A DNA stretch of 64,000 nt from Nectonema munidae (taxonomy: Eukaryota > Nematomorpha > Nectonematoida > Nectonematidae), in the NCBI GenBank assembly GCA_030549495.1, contig JAUIRK010000686.1, forward strand, positions 62,001 to 126,000. The letters are read 5' to 3'. This document shows, in pieces, positions 51,701 to 55,400 of the stretch. The notes below the pieces were generated by a model. The model saw only the letters and a program-made list of their open reading frames with translations. It was not told the origin of the DNA and ran no database searches. Made by a program: the position numbers and the translations under genes. Position 1 is the stretch's first letter, and each line of letters opens with the position of its first letter.

Positions 51701-52292
51701 TTGCACCGTTTAACTTTATATACATATTGGTTAACAACGATAAGCAGACCTGACGCTAATTTTATTAAACTCATTCAAAATTTTTTAATAATCCCTAGAT
51801 TTCATGACAATATGGTATAAAATACGGTATGTTCTTTTCCTTCATTTGTTTTCTTCAGCGTAGACAGCCGGTCCGACATATTCATGATCTTTAATTTAAA
51901 ACTATTCTCTTTCTCATATTCCTTTAGCGTTTTTAAAGTGCAATGTAAAATAGCCATAGCACTAATACCCCGAGGAATTGTATGTCAACATTAGTTGAAA
52001 CTTTGCTAGCATATGTGTTTCCTTGTATCTGTCCAGCACTTTATGATTTTTTCCACAGGCAAAAGAGCTTCTAGAGTGTTCCATTGTGTCAATAAAATCC
52101 ATCCAAAAAAGTCTTCAAGCAGTTTTGGACAAAGTGCCTGATTGTGCTGAAGATGAGAAAAGCGGGGAAAACAAAAAGCAGCTCTCAAAGAACAAAACGA
52201 ATCCAAGAAATAAACTGCACAGCGTTGTGAATGATTTAACGCGCCTAATCCACACACTTAACGAAGTCCATACCTCATACGCTGCGAAGTAG
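5121..52292 (+). CDS. WDR62-like: WDR62/MAPKBP1-like WD40 scaffold protein (28 exons recognised, 5' end missing)
   Basis: This is the main host gene. Its exons, joined in order, translate to about 1,321 residues that follow human WDR62 and MAPKBP1 from the first WD repeats to the C-terminal helix. Known members are WD40 scaffolds that bind JNK pathway kinases and act at spindle poles and centrosomes. Exons: 5121-5241, 11085-11177, 11246-11362, 11429-11524, 12203-12385, 16235-16486, 17318-17431, 19306-19474, 22914-23031, 23096-23187, 27583-27848, 27910-28034, 36308-36383, 38775-38950, 39005-39076, 39824-39926, 40893-40972, 42360-42466, 42524-42563, 44439-44652, 44713-44778, 45938-46100, 46169-46286, 47919-48294, 49276-49487, 51340-51470, 51530-51582, 52059-52292. 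All junctions are GT-AG and phase-compatible. The WD40 part (to about 39076) is well supported; the serine-rich tail is divergent. The first exons are not in view. Junctions at 12385 (weak donor) and 40972 (two candidate donors) are the least certain. Confidence 0.88.
5593..6130. mobile_element. hAT-family terminal sequences, two in the same orientation
   Basis: CAGAGACGCACATCC at 5593 and CAGGAGCGCACATCC at 6089 share a hAT-type end followed by AAATTATTGGG-like or AAAATTC sequence; the first runs into a G-rich tract. The inverted counterparts were not found nearby, but similar ends in reverse orientation occur at about 40600 and 40786 in a later intron. These are probably truncated non-autonomous copies. 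Confidence 0.35.
6387..6790 (-). mobile_element. Non-autonomous hAT element with target duplication
   Basis: Ends CAGTGGCGGGTCC and GGATCCGCCACTG are inverted repeats. The 8-bp word GTACCCAT at 6379-6386 recurs at 6794-6801 after an extra GTA, so a target duplication with a small slip is likely. The left 150 bp match the copy at 19575-19831. Positions 6558-6722 are an antisense copy of hAT transposase C-terminal coding (compare 10237-10398), so this is a deletion derivative of a full element. A run of 30 C residues lies at 6732-6761. Confidence 0.85.
6732..6761. repeat. Homopolymer run of 30 C
   Basis: Thirty consecutive cytosines lie next to the right terminal repeat of the non-autonomous hAT element. 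The related copy at 19575-19831 has only a short C run at the same place, so this looks like expansion after insertion, or an assembly or sequencing uncertainty. Confidence 0.9.
7858..8054 (-). repeat. 3' LTR of the Ty3/gypsy fossil
   Basis: About 197 bp, matching 9628-9811 over its length. A purine-rich tract on the minus strand, as expected for priming of plus-strand synthesis, directly abuts its inner edge. Target duplication GATAC lies just outside. Confidence 0.85.
9628..9811 (-). repeat. 5' LTR of the Ty3/gypsy fossil
   Basis: About 184 bp, a direct repeat of 7858-8054 with the same TG and CA borders. Target duplication GATAC follows at 9812-9816. No clear tRNA primer-binding match was recognised at its inner edge. 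Confidence 0.85.
10221..10532 (+). pseudogene. hAT transposase C-terminal dimerisation domain
   Basis: An open frame of 103 residues contains IRFATTYECEQAFS, EIKSRNRWEVSNDIKVAL and ends near HPIE, the hAT C-terminal dimerisation domain as in ZBED5/FAM200 proteins (TTYLCE-x-AFS and KSRNRL motifs). It is separated from the N-terminal part at 6932-7450 by the LTR fossil and by decayed sequence. A nearly identical antisense copy lies at 6558-6722. Confidence 0.8.
10593..10698. mobile_element. piggyBac-type MITE (106 bp) with TTAA duplication
   Basis: Terminal sequence CCCATTTAAGACCAAGC and its inverted partner GGTCGTAAATGG are flanked by TTAA at 10589-10592 and 10699-10702. A second copy is at 36003-36131. 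TTAA duplication with CCC/GGG ends is the hallmark of piggyBac elements. The interior is an imperfect palindrome around GTAGGAATTCGTCTGC. Confidence 0.85.
11085..11177 (+). CDS. WDR62-like: WDR62-like exon 2
   Basis: Acceptor TTATTTTAG and donor GTAAGT frame 31 codons, phase 0 to 0, including ESVVRVYDIEEKVPV, which matches human PAVRIWDVEEKNQVAE. Confidence 0.88.
11246..11362 (+). CDS. WDR62-like: WDR62-like exon 3 (WD repeat)
   Basis: 39 codons between TTTGTTGTAG and GTAAGT. Contains INVWDWKLKQKVASNRL, aligning with LNVWDWKKDIVVASNKV of human WDR62. This is the clearest diagnostic block of the family in the window. The preceding intron is only 68 bp. Confidence 0.92.
11429..11524 (+). CDS. 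WDR62-like: WDR62-like exon 4 (WD repeat)
   Basis: 32 codons, phase 0 to 0. Encodes FSISEDDSFFVTVGNRHVK then FWSLEF, nearly the human FSEDSSYFVTVGNRHVRFW. Donor GTATGC. Confidence 0.92.
12203..12385 (+). CDS. WDR62-like: WDR62-like exon 5
   Basis: Acceptor TTTCTTTAAG. Encodes TNTPVPVNGRPATL, YNNCLFRDVVCGFGKFSTK and LVSFNNSRII, aligning with the human [22 protein letters not shown] region. The donor used here is GTTTTC, which is weak, but it keeps phase 0 into the next exon; the exact end may differ by a few codons. Confidence 0.8.
12386..13290. other. Intron sequence without recognised features
   Basis: Very AT-rich, no conserved coding, repeat ends or RNA genes recognised. Confidence 0.5.
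13299..15008 (-). mobile_element. hAT element (1.7 kb) with 8-bp target duplication
   Basis: Ends CAGGGATGTTAACTGTCA and, inverted, TAGGGATGTCAACTGTCA form the terminal repeats. Flanks are GTCTGAAT (13291-13298) and GTCTGAAC (15009-15016), an 8-bp duplication with one change. On the minus strand at about 13540-13680 is VLSVYGIVNAANRSRM followed by TNEAIE, the hAT dimerisation domain, and near 14500-14640 a lysine-rich stretch that may be the N-terminal part. Many stops make it a dead autonomous-type copy. Confidence 0.85.
15009..16234. other. Intron sequence with one hAT-like end and a GC-richer patch
   Basis: AGTGTTGTCCATGC at about 15045 followed by GCGGACCGCA resembles the start of a hAT element; no matching end was found. 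A less AT-rich patch at about 15660-15860 has an open plus-strand frame of 79 codons, but neither strand gives a recognisable protein. The rest is featureless. Confidence 0.35.
16235..16486 (+). CDS. WDR62-like: WDR62-like exon 6
   Basis: 84 codons between TTTCTTTTAG and GTAAGA. Starts SRAAFSLSLSSTYACCGCSD, aligning with human LSSCLCVSQELIFCGCTD, then a divergent serine-rich and charged stretch, and ends with YDVIACSINTFSDF, the start of the next WD repeat. Confidence 0.85.
17318..17431 (+). CDS. WDR62-like: WDR62-like exon 7 (WD repeat)
   Basis: 38 codons starting MFLVLSNHDFYVCQISDPF, aligned with human WLSCVYKDHSIYIWDVKD. Acceptor GTTTTAAAG, donor GTATTT, phase 0 to 0. Confidence 0.8.
17820..18456. 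mobile_element. Small inverted-repeat DNA transposon containing a later insertion
   Basis: AGAGTTTCTGATTTCTCGAG at the left (about 17820) is mirrored by CTCGAGAAATCTCGACAC then AGAAACTCT at the right (18163-18180 and 18445-18453), with the right terminal repeat itself split by the 252-bp insertion at 18181-18432. The interior has no coding. TA lies at each border if the repeat starts at GAG, which would fit a TA-target family, but this is not certain. Confidence 0.6.
18181..18432 (+). mobile_element. LINE/SINE 3'-end insertion with 12-bp target duplication
   Basis: The word AAATCTCGACAC occurs at 18169-18180 and again at 18433-18444, flanking this 252-bp insert. It ends in a run of AAC triplets, the mark of target-primed reverse transcription. 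The end segment GATAGTATACTCTAGGGGC plus the AAC tail recurs near 62425-62469 and, more diverged, near 43600-43650. No reverse transcriptase coding is present, so it is either a SINE or a 5'-truncated LINE tail. Confidence 0.8.
19306..19474 (+). CDS. WDR62-like: WDR62-like exon 8 (WD repeat)
   Basis: Encodes EIPYNDDFSFSKFLSCSED then TSFSIWSL, matching human SGSFLTCSSDNTIRFWNL. Donor GTAACT leaves phase 1 (one base), which joins correctly to the exon at 22914. The acceptor TTTCGAAAG is weaker than the others. Confidence 0.8.
19575..19831. mobile_element. Non-autonomous hAT element (257 bp), intact target duplication
   Basis: CAGTGGCGGATTC at the left and GGATTCGCCAGTG at the right are inverted repeats. 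ATCATTGG flanks both sides exactly (19567-19574 and 19832-19839), an 8-bp hAT duplication. The left half matches 6387-6540. Confidence 0.92.
20250..22020 (-). mobile_element. Decayed retroelement with reverse-transcriptase trace
   Basis: On the minus strand at about 21500-21540 one frame reads PFGLINGVEEFQGIMHKIVE, which resembles the PFGL-x(4)-FQ motif of LTR-type reverse transcriptases. Further along the same strand (20250-20700) are faint traces that could be RNase H or later pol. No LTRs were identified. The copy is old and heavily broken; the family assignment (Ty3/gypsy, BEL or DIRS) is open. Confidence 0.4.
22914..23031 (+). CDS. WDR62-like: WDR62-like exon 9
   Basis: Acceptor AAATTTTTAG; its first two bases complete the codon left open at 19474. 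Contains NTLVLAVSPDSSFFCSGTEL, matching human [20 protein letters not shown]. Donor GTAAGC, phase 2. Confidence 0.88.
23096..23187 (+). CDS. WDR62-like: WDR62-like exon 10
   Basis: After a 64-bp intron. Encodes IFKIEVHQAEVTCIDISYP, matching human LVKVEAHDAEVLCLEYSKP. Phase 2 in, phase 1 out. Confidence 0.92.
23498..23764. repeat. Palindrome with 95-bp arms and 77-bp spacer
   Basis: Arms 23498-23592 and 23670-23764 are reverse complements with only a few mismatches; the spacer is 23593-23669. Both arms contain an open frame with RILFFVWMSM and LLMCCLKNGFF, but this reads like a shadow and not a gene. It may be a fold-back element or two head-to-head copies of the sequence that continues to about 24850. 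It lies in an intron of the WDR62-like gene, so its transcript would fold into a long hairpin. Confidence 0.9.
23765..24850 (-). other. GC-rich island with unidentified minus-strand ORFs
   Basis: Base composition is clearly more GC-rich than anything else in the window, especially at 24060-24840. Minus-strand open frames of 120 (24827-24465) and 119 codons (24187-23828) include a basic cluster SKRRRQKVRR and a stretch FAWPSIPFSVYYRQDTG. I do not recognise the protein. It is probably a remnant of a foreign or mobile element, perhaps virus-like, and is treated as a broken fossil. No terminal repeats were found other than the adjacent palindrome. Confidence 0.45.
24851..26520. other. Intron sequence without recognised features
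   Basis: AT-rich. An open frame of 99 codons at 25082-25381 has no recognisable similarity and its second half is low-complexity. Nothing else supported. Confidence 0.4.
26590..26745 (-). mobile_element. tRNA-related SINE (probable)
   Basis: On the minus strand GGGTTCGATTC (26694-26704 region) is a good Pol III B box, preceded by GGACTCAGCACGG, a poor A box. Downstream lies GTGCCTTGTCAATGAAAAC and a tail rich in TACCTTTA-like words, as in tRNA-derived SINEs with a conserved central domain. No target duplication was determined. Confidence 0.5.
26746..27582. other. Intron sequence without recognised features
   Basis: AT-rich; short open frames (27068-27250 minus, 27283-27498 plus) have no similarity to known proteins. 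Confidence 0.4.
27583..27848 (+). CDS. WDR62-like: WDR62-like exon 11 (WD repeats)
   Basis: Acceptor CTTTCTTCCTAG. Encodes FFASGSKDRLIHIFSVSN, matching human LLASASRDRLIHVLNVEK, then a serine-rich insert, TITEHAHSICAIKF and SSLDTFVLIF, the next repeat. Donor GTAATA chosen over an upstream GTGTTG because it gives an almost gap-free alignment to the human protein. Confidence 0.88.
27910..28034 (+). CDS. WDR62-like: WDR62-like exon 12
   Basis: After a 61-bp intron ending TTTTTTAAG. Encodes LMHRIVSKGCALSMDVDY and SALASCGSDRILR, matching human HHVAEKTTLYDMDIDI and CQDRNVRVY. Phase 0 in, phase 2 out. Confidence 0.85.
28578..28651 (-). mobile_element. tRNA-derived SINE head or tRNA pseudogene
   Basis: The minus strand carries a perfect A box TAGCTTAGTGG (28643-28633) and a perfect B box GGTTCAAGTCC (28600-28590) at tRNA spacing. 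The acceptor stem and T stem do not pair, so it is not a functional tRNA; sequence continuing to about 28520 may be the SINE body. Confidence 0.65.
28652..29269. other. Intron sequence without recognised features
   Basis: AT-rich, no exon or repeat end recognised. Confidence 0.4.
29272..30478 (+). mobile_element. Tigger/pogo-like DNA transposon
   Basis: Left end CAGTGAAATCGCGTTATAA follows TA; the right end CTTCTTTATATCGAGG then TTTTACTA is its degraded inverse. The interior has a decayed transposase on the + strand: SSKRKSFDIGTKYRAI near 29755-29800 (CENP-B-like N terminus), FKKRHNITFRKICGEA near 30085-30140, VVLILDNVASHS near 30250-30285 and AQPLDQGVIKNLKF near 30340-30380, the two latter carrying catalytic aspartates. 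Stops and a frame change disable it. Confidence 0.85.
30660..30745 (+). mobile_element. Short Tigger transposase fragment
   Basis: The stretch GTTAAATTGTTACAGG and following bases match the segment at about 34376-34425 of the Tigger copy below, so this is a small piece of the same family. Confidence 0.5.
30746..33050. other. Intron sequence without firmly recognised features
   Basis: AT-rich. Around 31793-32049 two overlapping frames (about 66-69 codons, one with PSVKRSSCPFCFF) may be part of a decayed transposase or zinc-binding protein, but I could not identify it. The rest is featureless. Confidence 0.3.
33052..33175 (+). mobile_element. tRNA-derived SINE (probable)
   Basis: A good A box TGGTTTAACGG near 33059 and a degraded B box about 45 bp later. 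The tail CCTAACTGATAAAACTCAAA is shared with sequence near 53618-53640, supporting a repeat family. Confidence 0.5.
33772..34593 (+). mobile_element. Tigger/pogo-like DNA transposon
   Basis: The right end AACTTATCGGGATTCTACTG is followed by TA (34594-34595). The left end may be CAGTAAGAGTCC at 33772. Decayed transposase on the + strand starts MNKRKCNELSLKNKISLIK at 33959 and includes SLPVSGTMIEGEAL near 34215-34255 and WLDRFKQRHSISFGTICREA near 34300-34370. Several frame changes; the DDE core is lost. Confidence 0.7.
34838..35393. mobile_element. MITE with TGATGGGA-type ends (tentative)
   Basis: GATGGGACGATTAAACAG at the left and, inverted, AGTGATGGGAAGATGG at the right are partly alike. A similar end, inverted, is near 50050-50075. 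No target duplication was confirmed. Confidence 0.35.
36003..36131. mobile_element. piggyBac-type MITE (129 bp) with TTAA duplication
   Basis: Starts CGCATTTAAGACCAAGC and ends GGTCGTAAATGGG, flanked by TTAA (35999-36002 and 36132-36135). Same family as 10593-10698. The octamer GCAGACGA occurs three times inside. Confidence 0.88.
36308..36383 (+). CDS. WDR62-like: WDR62-like exon 13
   Basis: Acceptor ACTTCGCCTAG, donor GTAAGA. Encodes MYSIMEGKQLWQSSTVLG then TEGNLIT, matching human VYNTVNGKQKKCYKGSQG. Its first base completes an arginine codon. Confidence 0.85.
36384..38774. other. Intron sequence without recognised features
   Basis: AT-rich, with a short ATA/AAT repeat near 37845-37870. 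Open frames at 36776-36988 (minus), 37607-37918 (minus) and 37804-38205 (plus) overlap one another and match nothing I know. Confidence 0.4.
38775..38950 (+). CDS. WDR62-like: WDR62-like exon 14 (WD repeats)
   Basis: Starts VAFDPSGQFLCSSCSDKSI and ends CSKLVTASKDG, matching human HVDPSGTFLATSCSDKSI and the following HSEIITSMKF repeat. Very clear acceptor CGTTTTTAG; donor GTATTT, phase 2. Confidence 0.93.
39005..39076 (+). CDS. WDR62-like: WDR62-like exon 15 (last WD strand)
   Basis: After a 54-bp intron. Encodes GCIFLWSLPQTMTKSMQETL, matching human [20 protein letters not shown], where the WD40 domain ends. Donor GTATTT, phase 2. Confidence 0.92.
39824..39926 (+). CDS. WDR62-like: WDR62-like exon 16
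   Basis: Begins with a run of lysine codons and ends YSEEIPQWAKTE, aligning with the conserved LPLWAKR segment just after the WD40 domain in the vertebrate proteins. Donor GTTATT. Confidence 0.85.
40289..40786. mobile_element. hAT-like non-autonomous remnants with C-rich tracts
   Basis: GTGCCCCCTCCCTG ending at 40600 and GTGCGCCCCTG ending at 40786 are inverse to the ends at 5593 and 6089; CAGGAGAGGGGGCG at 40289 may be a left end. Long C runs occur at 40316-40327 and 40743-40756. Borders are approximate. Confidence 0.4.
40893..40972 (+). CDS. WDR62-like: WDR62-like exon 17 (3' border uncertain)
   Basis: Acceptor TTATTTATTTAG. Encodes NNRWAKQRMQ, aligning with the conserved GRWAERA block of WDR62. 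The donor GTATGA at 40973 (phase 2) fits the next exon. A later donor at 41053 (GTAATT) would add about 27 residues including IIFSPDGSTQML but leaves phase 1, which would need an extra unseen exon. Confidence 0.65.
41794..42085. mobile_element. Non-autonomous hAT element (about 292 bp)
   Basis: CAGGGCCTATATGATTTAA at the left and TTAATCTGGCCCTG at the right are inverted ends of the CAGGGCC type. Flanks TTTGGAAG and TTTGAAGG may be a degraded target duplication. GGGGCTGCAGCCCC near the right end is a perfect palindrome. Confidence 0.6.
42360..42466 (+). CDS. WDR62-like: WDR62-like exon 18
   Basis: Encodes MNNIQNFEDFKNQFNKAI and ENFSSIEGHG; acidic and asparagine-rich, in the divergent linker where no alignment is reliable. 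Supported by a strong acceptor (T-rich tract then TTAAG), donor GTAACA and phase agreement on both sides. Confidence 0.7.
42524..42563 (+). CDS. WDR62-like: WDR62-like exon 19 (40 bp)
   Basis: A micro-exon after a 57-bp intron, coding ETFDSDSDFKDEK between TTGTTATTAG and GTATGT. Phase 1 in, phase 2 out, both consistent. Confidence 0.7.
42564..44438. other. Intron with a short repeat pair and a SINE
   Basis: Besides the SINE at 43793-43950, the stretch 43400-43462 (CTCCACTTAGTCTCAATG onward, ending CTTCACTTG) is repeated with changes at 43890-43945. Near 43595-43650 is a diverged copy of the tail seen at 18360-18432. Confidence 0.5.
43793..43950 (+). mobile_element. tRNA-derived SINE (probable)
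   Basis: TGGTGTATTGG is a perfect Pol III A box and AGTTCAACTT a degraded B box about 45 bp later. The 3' part is shared with 43400-43462, so two copies of the family lie close together. Confidence 0.5.
44439..44652 (+). CDS. WDR62-like: WDR62-like exon 20
   Basis: Encodes a serine/asparagine/glutamine-rich segment with RRESVSTRFFAST, aligning with the SISTQFL block conserved in the tails of WDR62 and MAPKBP1. Acceptor ATTTTTAAG; donor GTTCCT is non-ideal but keeps phase 0 into the next exon and avoids a frame that soon stops. Confidence 0.8.
44713..44778 (+). CDS. WDR62-like: WDR62-like exon 21
   Basis: 22 codons, AFVKTEDELNKTLNETKKVL, likely a short helix. Acceptor ATTGTTTTAG, donor GTGAGT, phase 0 to 0. 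Confidence 0.82.
45380..45740 (-). mobile_element. RTE-like LINE 3' fragment
   Basis: The minus strand encodes VYGRQSWAFIEAEKNNLN, KTEIRMLRIMC and IKMDWPCK, the C-terminal part of a reverse transcriptase that in complete RTE/BovB-like LINEs reads YG-x-E-x-W, then EMRMLRW and GHV. Upstream domains are absent, as in a 5'-truncated copy. Confidence 0.75.
45938..46100 (+). CDS. WDR62-like: WDR62-like exon 22
   Basis: Encodes KEKSESSKSPYGSRCTLTP and RRLSTPLFISPSSKLNS, a serine/proline-rich tail with several SP and TP sites as expected for a JNK or CDK substrate. Acceptor TTTTGATTAAG, donor GTAATA, phase 0 in, 1 out. Confidence 0.85.
46169..46286 (+). CDS. WDR62-like: WDR62-like exon 23
   Basis: After a 68-bp intron. 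Encodes EERLPPKPTNNVKNFYSAK and SVQSFSRAFSSAND. Acceptor TTTTTGTTTTAG, donor GTAATG, phase 1 in, 2 out. Confidence 0.85.
46287..47918. other. Intron sequence; weak DNA-transposon traces
   Basis: Near 46430-46520 the words GATTCCGATTTTT and CCCGATTCTATTAC resemble the subterminal part of the MITE at 34838-35393. No exon recognised. Confidence 0.35.
47919..48294 (+). CDS. WDR62-like: WDR62-like exon 24 (largest exon)
   Basis: 125 codons, serine/proline/leucine-rich: SSVSPTIKSTDMYTASEK, LPLSPFASKVNRWKSVN, PTTPSQRLSSLTPQSK. It has the least AT-rich coding in the gene. No known domain; the many SP/TP sites suit a regulated scaffold tail. Donor GTATTT at 48295 gives phase 0 to the next exon. Confidence 0.85.
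48295..49275. other. Intron sequence without recognised features
   Basis: Very AT-rich; nothing supported. Confidence 0.5.
49276..49487 (+). CDS. WDR62-like: WDR62-like exon 25
   Basis: Encodes ITTNSSVSAIINTRTFEKRR then GEDINNNNLPSTD and NALPLTLSS. Start chosen at the CACTAG acceptor because it gives phase 0; two nearby downstream AGs would need another phase. Donor GTAAGT is strong, phase 2. Confidence 0.78.
49488..51339. other. Intron with a decayed LINE and a MITE end
   Basis: The LINE is listed separately (50095-51005). An inverted TGATGGGA-type end (CCCTCCCATCACTCG) lies near 50060-50075. No exon recognised. Confidence 0.45.
50095..51005 (+). mobile_element. Second decayed LINE, same clade as 1-4110
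   Basis: Fragments HIFNIPINENTIPHFSKL near 50388-50440 and HQHGFIKQ near 50560-50585 match the reverse-transcriptase region of the LINE at the window start, and the C-rich codon use is alike. The 3' end near 51000 (CTATTGGAGGCAAACAACAC) resembles the tail at 4090-4105. Heavily broken. Confidence 0.65.
51340..51470 (+). CDS. WDR62-like: WDR62-like exon 26
   Basis: Encodes PTSIPRINGIPKSPSTVL then SEEELSILSNNHQE. Its first base completes a serine codon from 49487. Donor GTATTT, phase 1. Confidence 0.85.
51530..51582 (+). CDS. WDR62-like: WDR62-like exon 27
   Basis: Short exon after a 59-bp intron: EFKWESSESKKSSNVFSE. Acceptor TTTTGTAAAG, donor GTAAGC, phase 1 in, 0 out. Confidence 0.85.
52059..52292 (+). 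CDS. WDR62-like: WDR62-like last exon (28)
   Basis: 77 codons and TAG stop at 52290-52292. Two helical stretches, AKELLECSIVSIKSIQKSL and LHSVVNDLTRLIHTLNEV, flank a lysine-rich linker. They align in position and character with the C-terminal helices of human WDR62 (NILHRLQTTFQEAL), which in that family mediate self-association. Acceptor GATTTTTTCCACAG is excellent. Confidence 0.9.
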   Translation, partial: AKELLECSIVSIKSIQKSLQAVLDKVPDCAEDEKSGENKKQLSKNKTNPRNKLHSVVNDLTRLIHTLNEVHTSYAAK

Positions 52293-52451
52293 TATTTGAA
52301 AATGCAGGCGTACATGCATAGACCTGTTTACCTGCATTTAAATTTTATGAACTCGAATGCACCTTTTCATTACACATATACATCACTCTACTACCTTAGA
52401 ATCTATACAAAGCACATTGAAATGAACATTTTATTTTATACCCCGATAAAA

Positions 52452-52457
52452 AATAAA
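52452..52457 (+). terminator. Polyadenylation signal AATAAA
   Basis: AATAAA about 160 bp after the stop codon of the WDR62-like gene, within an AT-rich 3' untranslated region. Position suits cleavage soon after 52470. Confidence 0.6.
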
Positions 52458-52499
52458 TTATTATTAATATGAAGAATTAAAATGATTCTCTCAAAAAAA

Positions 52500-55400
52500 T
52501 TATCTTTTTTTTTATGTCAAAAAGGGACCCAAGGTTGACGTGTTTTGCCAGGAATTATCACAAGTTTAACTTCATTCATTTTCTACTGATTCAGCGCGTG
52601 GTGCCTTAAAATATTGAGGTGATTTATTCATTCTTAATATCTGGTAGCTTTAAAAAATAAAGGAAGGCGAATGTGAACAGGGGTCCTCAAAATTTTTGTC
52701 TAATCAACATGCCACCATTTGTAGCCGGACAGTTTGACTACGAACAATTTGCTTTTTTTTATGGAAACAATATTTGCCTGAAAAAATAGACTAAGTAATT
52801 ATTGAGAGAACCAATATTAATAAAAAATCCATATTGAAAATAGCACATTCTGAAATATGGAACACAGCATTCAAATAGAGAAAAATATAATCAACTCTTG
52901 ATTACTTAGCTAAACTTCCCACTCAGCACATAAAATCTCACTTAATTTTTTTCACATCTTTTTAAAACAGTATTATTAAATCTAAAAGCATTAAGTTCAA
53001 AACATTAATAATAAAAGTAATAATAGATTTTTAAAAAATATATTCATTTTTCTTAATTATTATTCACAAAAAAATGGATCAGCCTTCCTATTTCGTTTTG
53101 AAGTGACGATGCTTTTTAAACACAAATATGAAATACTTTTTCCTATAAATGTAATTATAGTGAAAAAAGGTAAAAATAGTTTCTTTTTTTGTATGTACTT
53201 TGAAAAATATTAAATTGGAATATGTTTTAAAAAGGTAATGTATAATCTGAGTATACTCTTTATTATGGACCGATTTTAAGCAACTATTAACTTCTATTTT
53301 TTGTTATTGTACCTGCCTAACTAATCCATCTCTTTCGACCTTTTTGAGTCTAATCTTTGATGTTCATTTGTCAGTAATGCGAGTTTTATGTAAGTAAAGT
53401 AAACAATTTATTACTTATTGAAAAGAATGCATAAATAACAGTTGTAGATAAGTAAGTAAAACAAGTGAAGTTCAAATATCATGATATTAACAAAGGGCTG
53501 TTACAAAAGCCAGAAGCTGTGATATAGTGCATGATCAAGATTTATTTACATATAACATAACTGTTGAAGGTAAATGAGTTATGATCATTTCTTTTTATTT
53601 TTGATAGTTTCTAACTGCATCCAACTGATGAAACTCAAAAGATAAGATCAGATATTGGATTAGATAGGCATGTACAACAAAAAATATATTTGATTTATAA
53701 ATAACATATCTTAGAAAAAGGGCAAAGCTAACATTTATTCTTTTAACACTGAGATATTTTATGGCTTCTACTACTCTATACTACATTTTTCGTTTGAGTT
53801 ATTTCCTTGAAAAAAAGTTTTATCATACTTCTTTTGGGTCTGATTTTTTTTTACACAATCTCACAATCCTCGTTTTTGTTCGCAATTCTTCACTTTTAGA
53901 CGCAATTTCTTAAATAGTTAATAACTCGCTAAAGTTAAAATTAATAGATATTGATAATTAAAAACACTCTTGAGTTCTCAGCATTTTTTTTTGTTTTTTA
54001 AGTAGTATAAAAAAGTCATATATTTATTATTCCAACACGAGAAAATTAAAACGATTTTGAGAAAGACGTTTATTAAATTTGTTAAGAGGGCCAAAGTTGA
54101 AAAAAATACGAAACACTTATAATTGAGTTTTATGATTTCGTAAAAATGAGATTGCGAATGATTGGAAAAAAAATAGATCAGAAATAACTAAAAAAAATAG
54201 GAAAACGTCATAGATCGTAGAAAAGGTTAGGATTGCGAAAGATTACGCCTAAAAGTAATGGACTGCAAAGGATTTCGAACAAAAATTGCGATTGCAAGAG
54301 ATTGCGTAAAAAAGTTAGACGCATTCCTATTATTTTTTCTGACAAACTAAAACGACATGCATGAATTGAAATATTTCTTGATTTTATCAACGGTACTGAG
54401 TGGAAGTAGACAACATACTCAACGTAACAGATCATTTGTTGGTTATATGTTTTTATAATGCAGAATAACTGTTATAATTAGATTAGTTATAATAATTTGT
54501 ACATTTTTTTATAACATTATAGCATAGTGTTAAAGTTAATCCTAGTCAAAAAATAAGTACTTATATTAGACCAGCGTGCCACTTTCTGGGCACAGAAAAA
54601 TATCCAAACATTAGACAAATATTTTTTAATTAATTTGTATTTTTTACTGCACATTGCAGTAATAAGGCCTATTAGCTATAAAAAATGCACTTAAAACTTT
54701 TGATATGAGATATCAATTTTGAATAATATGCGCCATTTACCTTTTGTAGTAAACAAATGATGAGTCGTAAACATCGATAGAATTTCAAGAGCTTCAGAGG
54801 AAAGAGAGTTGCAATTTTTTGTCATATTTGATTTATTATGGACATTACTTCTTTACTCAGACATTATTATAAAATCAATGTTGAGAAGGAAAAGCTTCAA
54901 CTCGTTAAAGTGAAACAAATCAGCTGTGCCAATGGCCATAATATGCCACACTGAGCAAAAATGGGTTTCCCTTGTTTGTTGATTGTGATCGCATCACTCC
55001 TTTTAGTTCAACAAGAACCAAATCATTCATATATGCTAAAGTCGAAGCAAAATCAAACTGATAATTCTTCATGAAAGCTATTATATATAGACTCTCTATT
55101 TGGATTGAGAACATTATAGATTCTTCAATTTCGTCTCTATTCTCCTGAATATTTCATAAACCCATAATGCATCTCTTAAAGTTCGATGAATCAGCAGTTT
55201 CATTATGCCAGCGATGGGACAATTCAAATAGTTTTTAACCAAAATAGACTGGCACAAGAAATAAAATTGAATGAAGAACAGATTTTAAGATTTTTTGTTT
55301 TAGACGTTCCCATTAGAACATGGAGACAATAATCACTAGTCATTGCATGTAATAAAACATCCATTATAGTTTTTCTGAAACCGATGGTCATAAATGCCCT

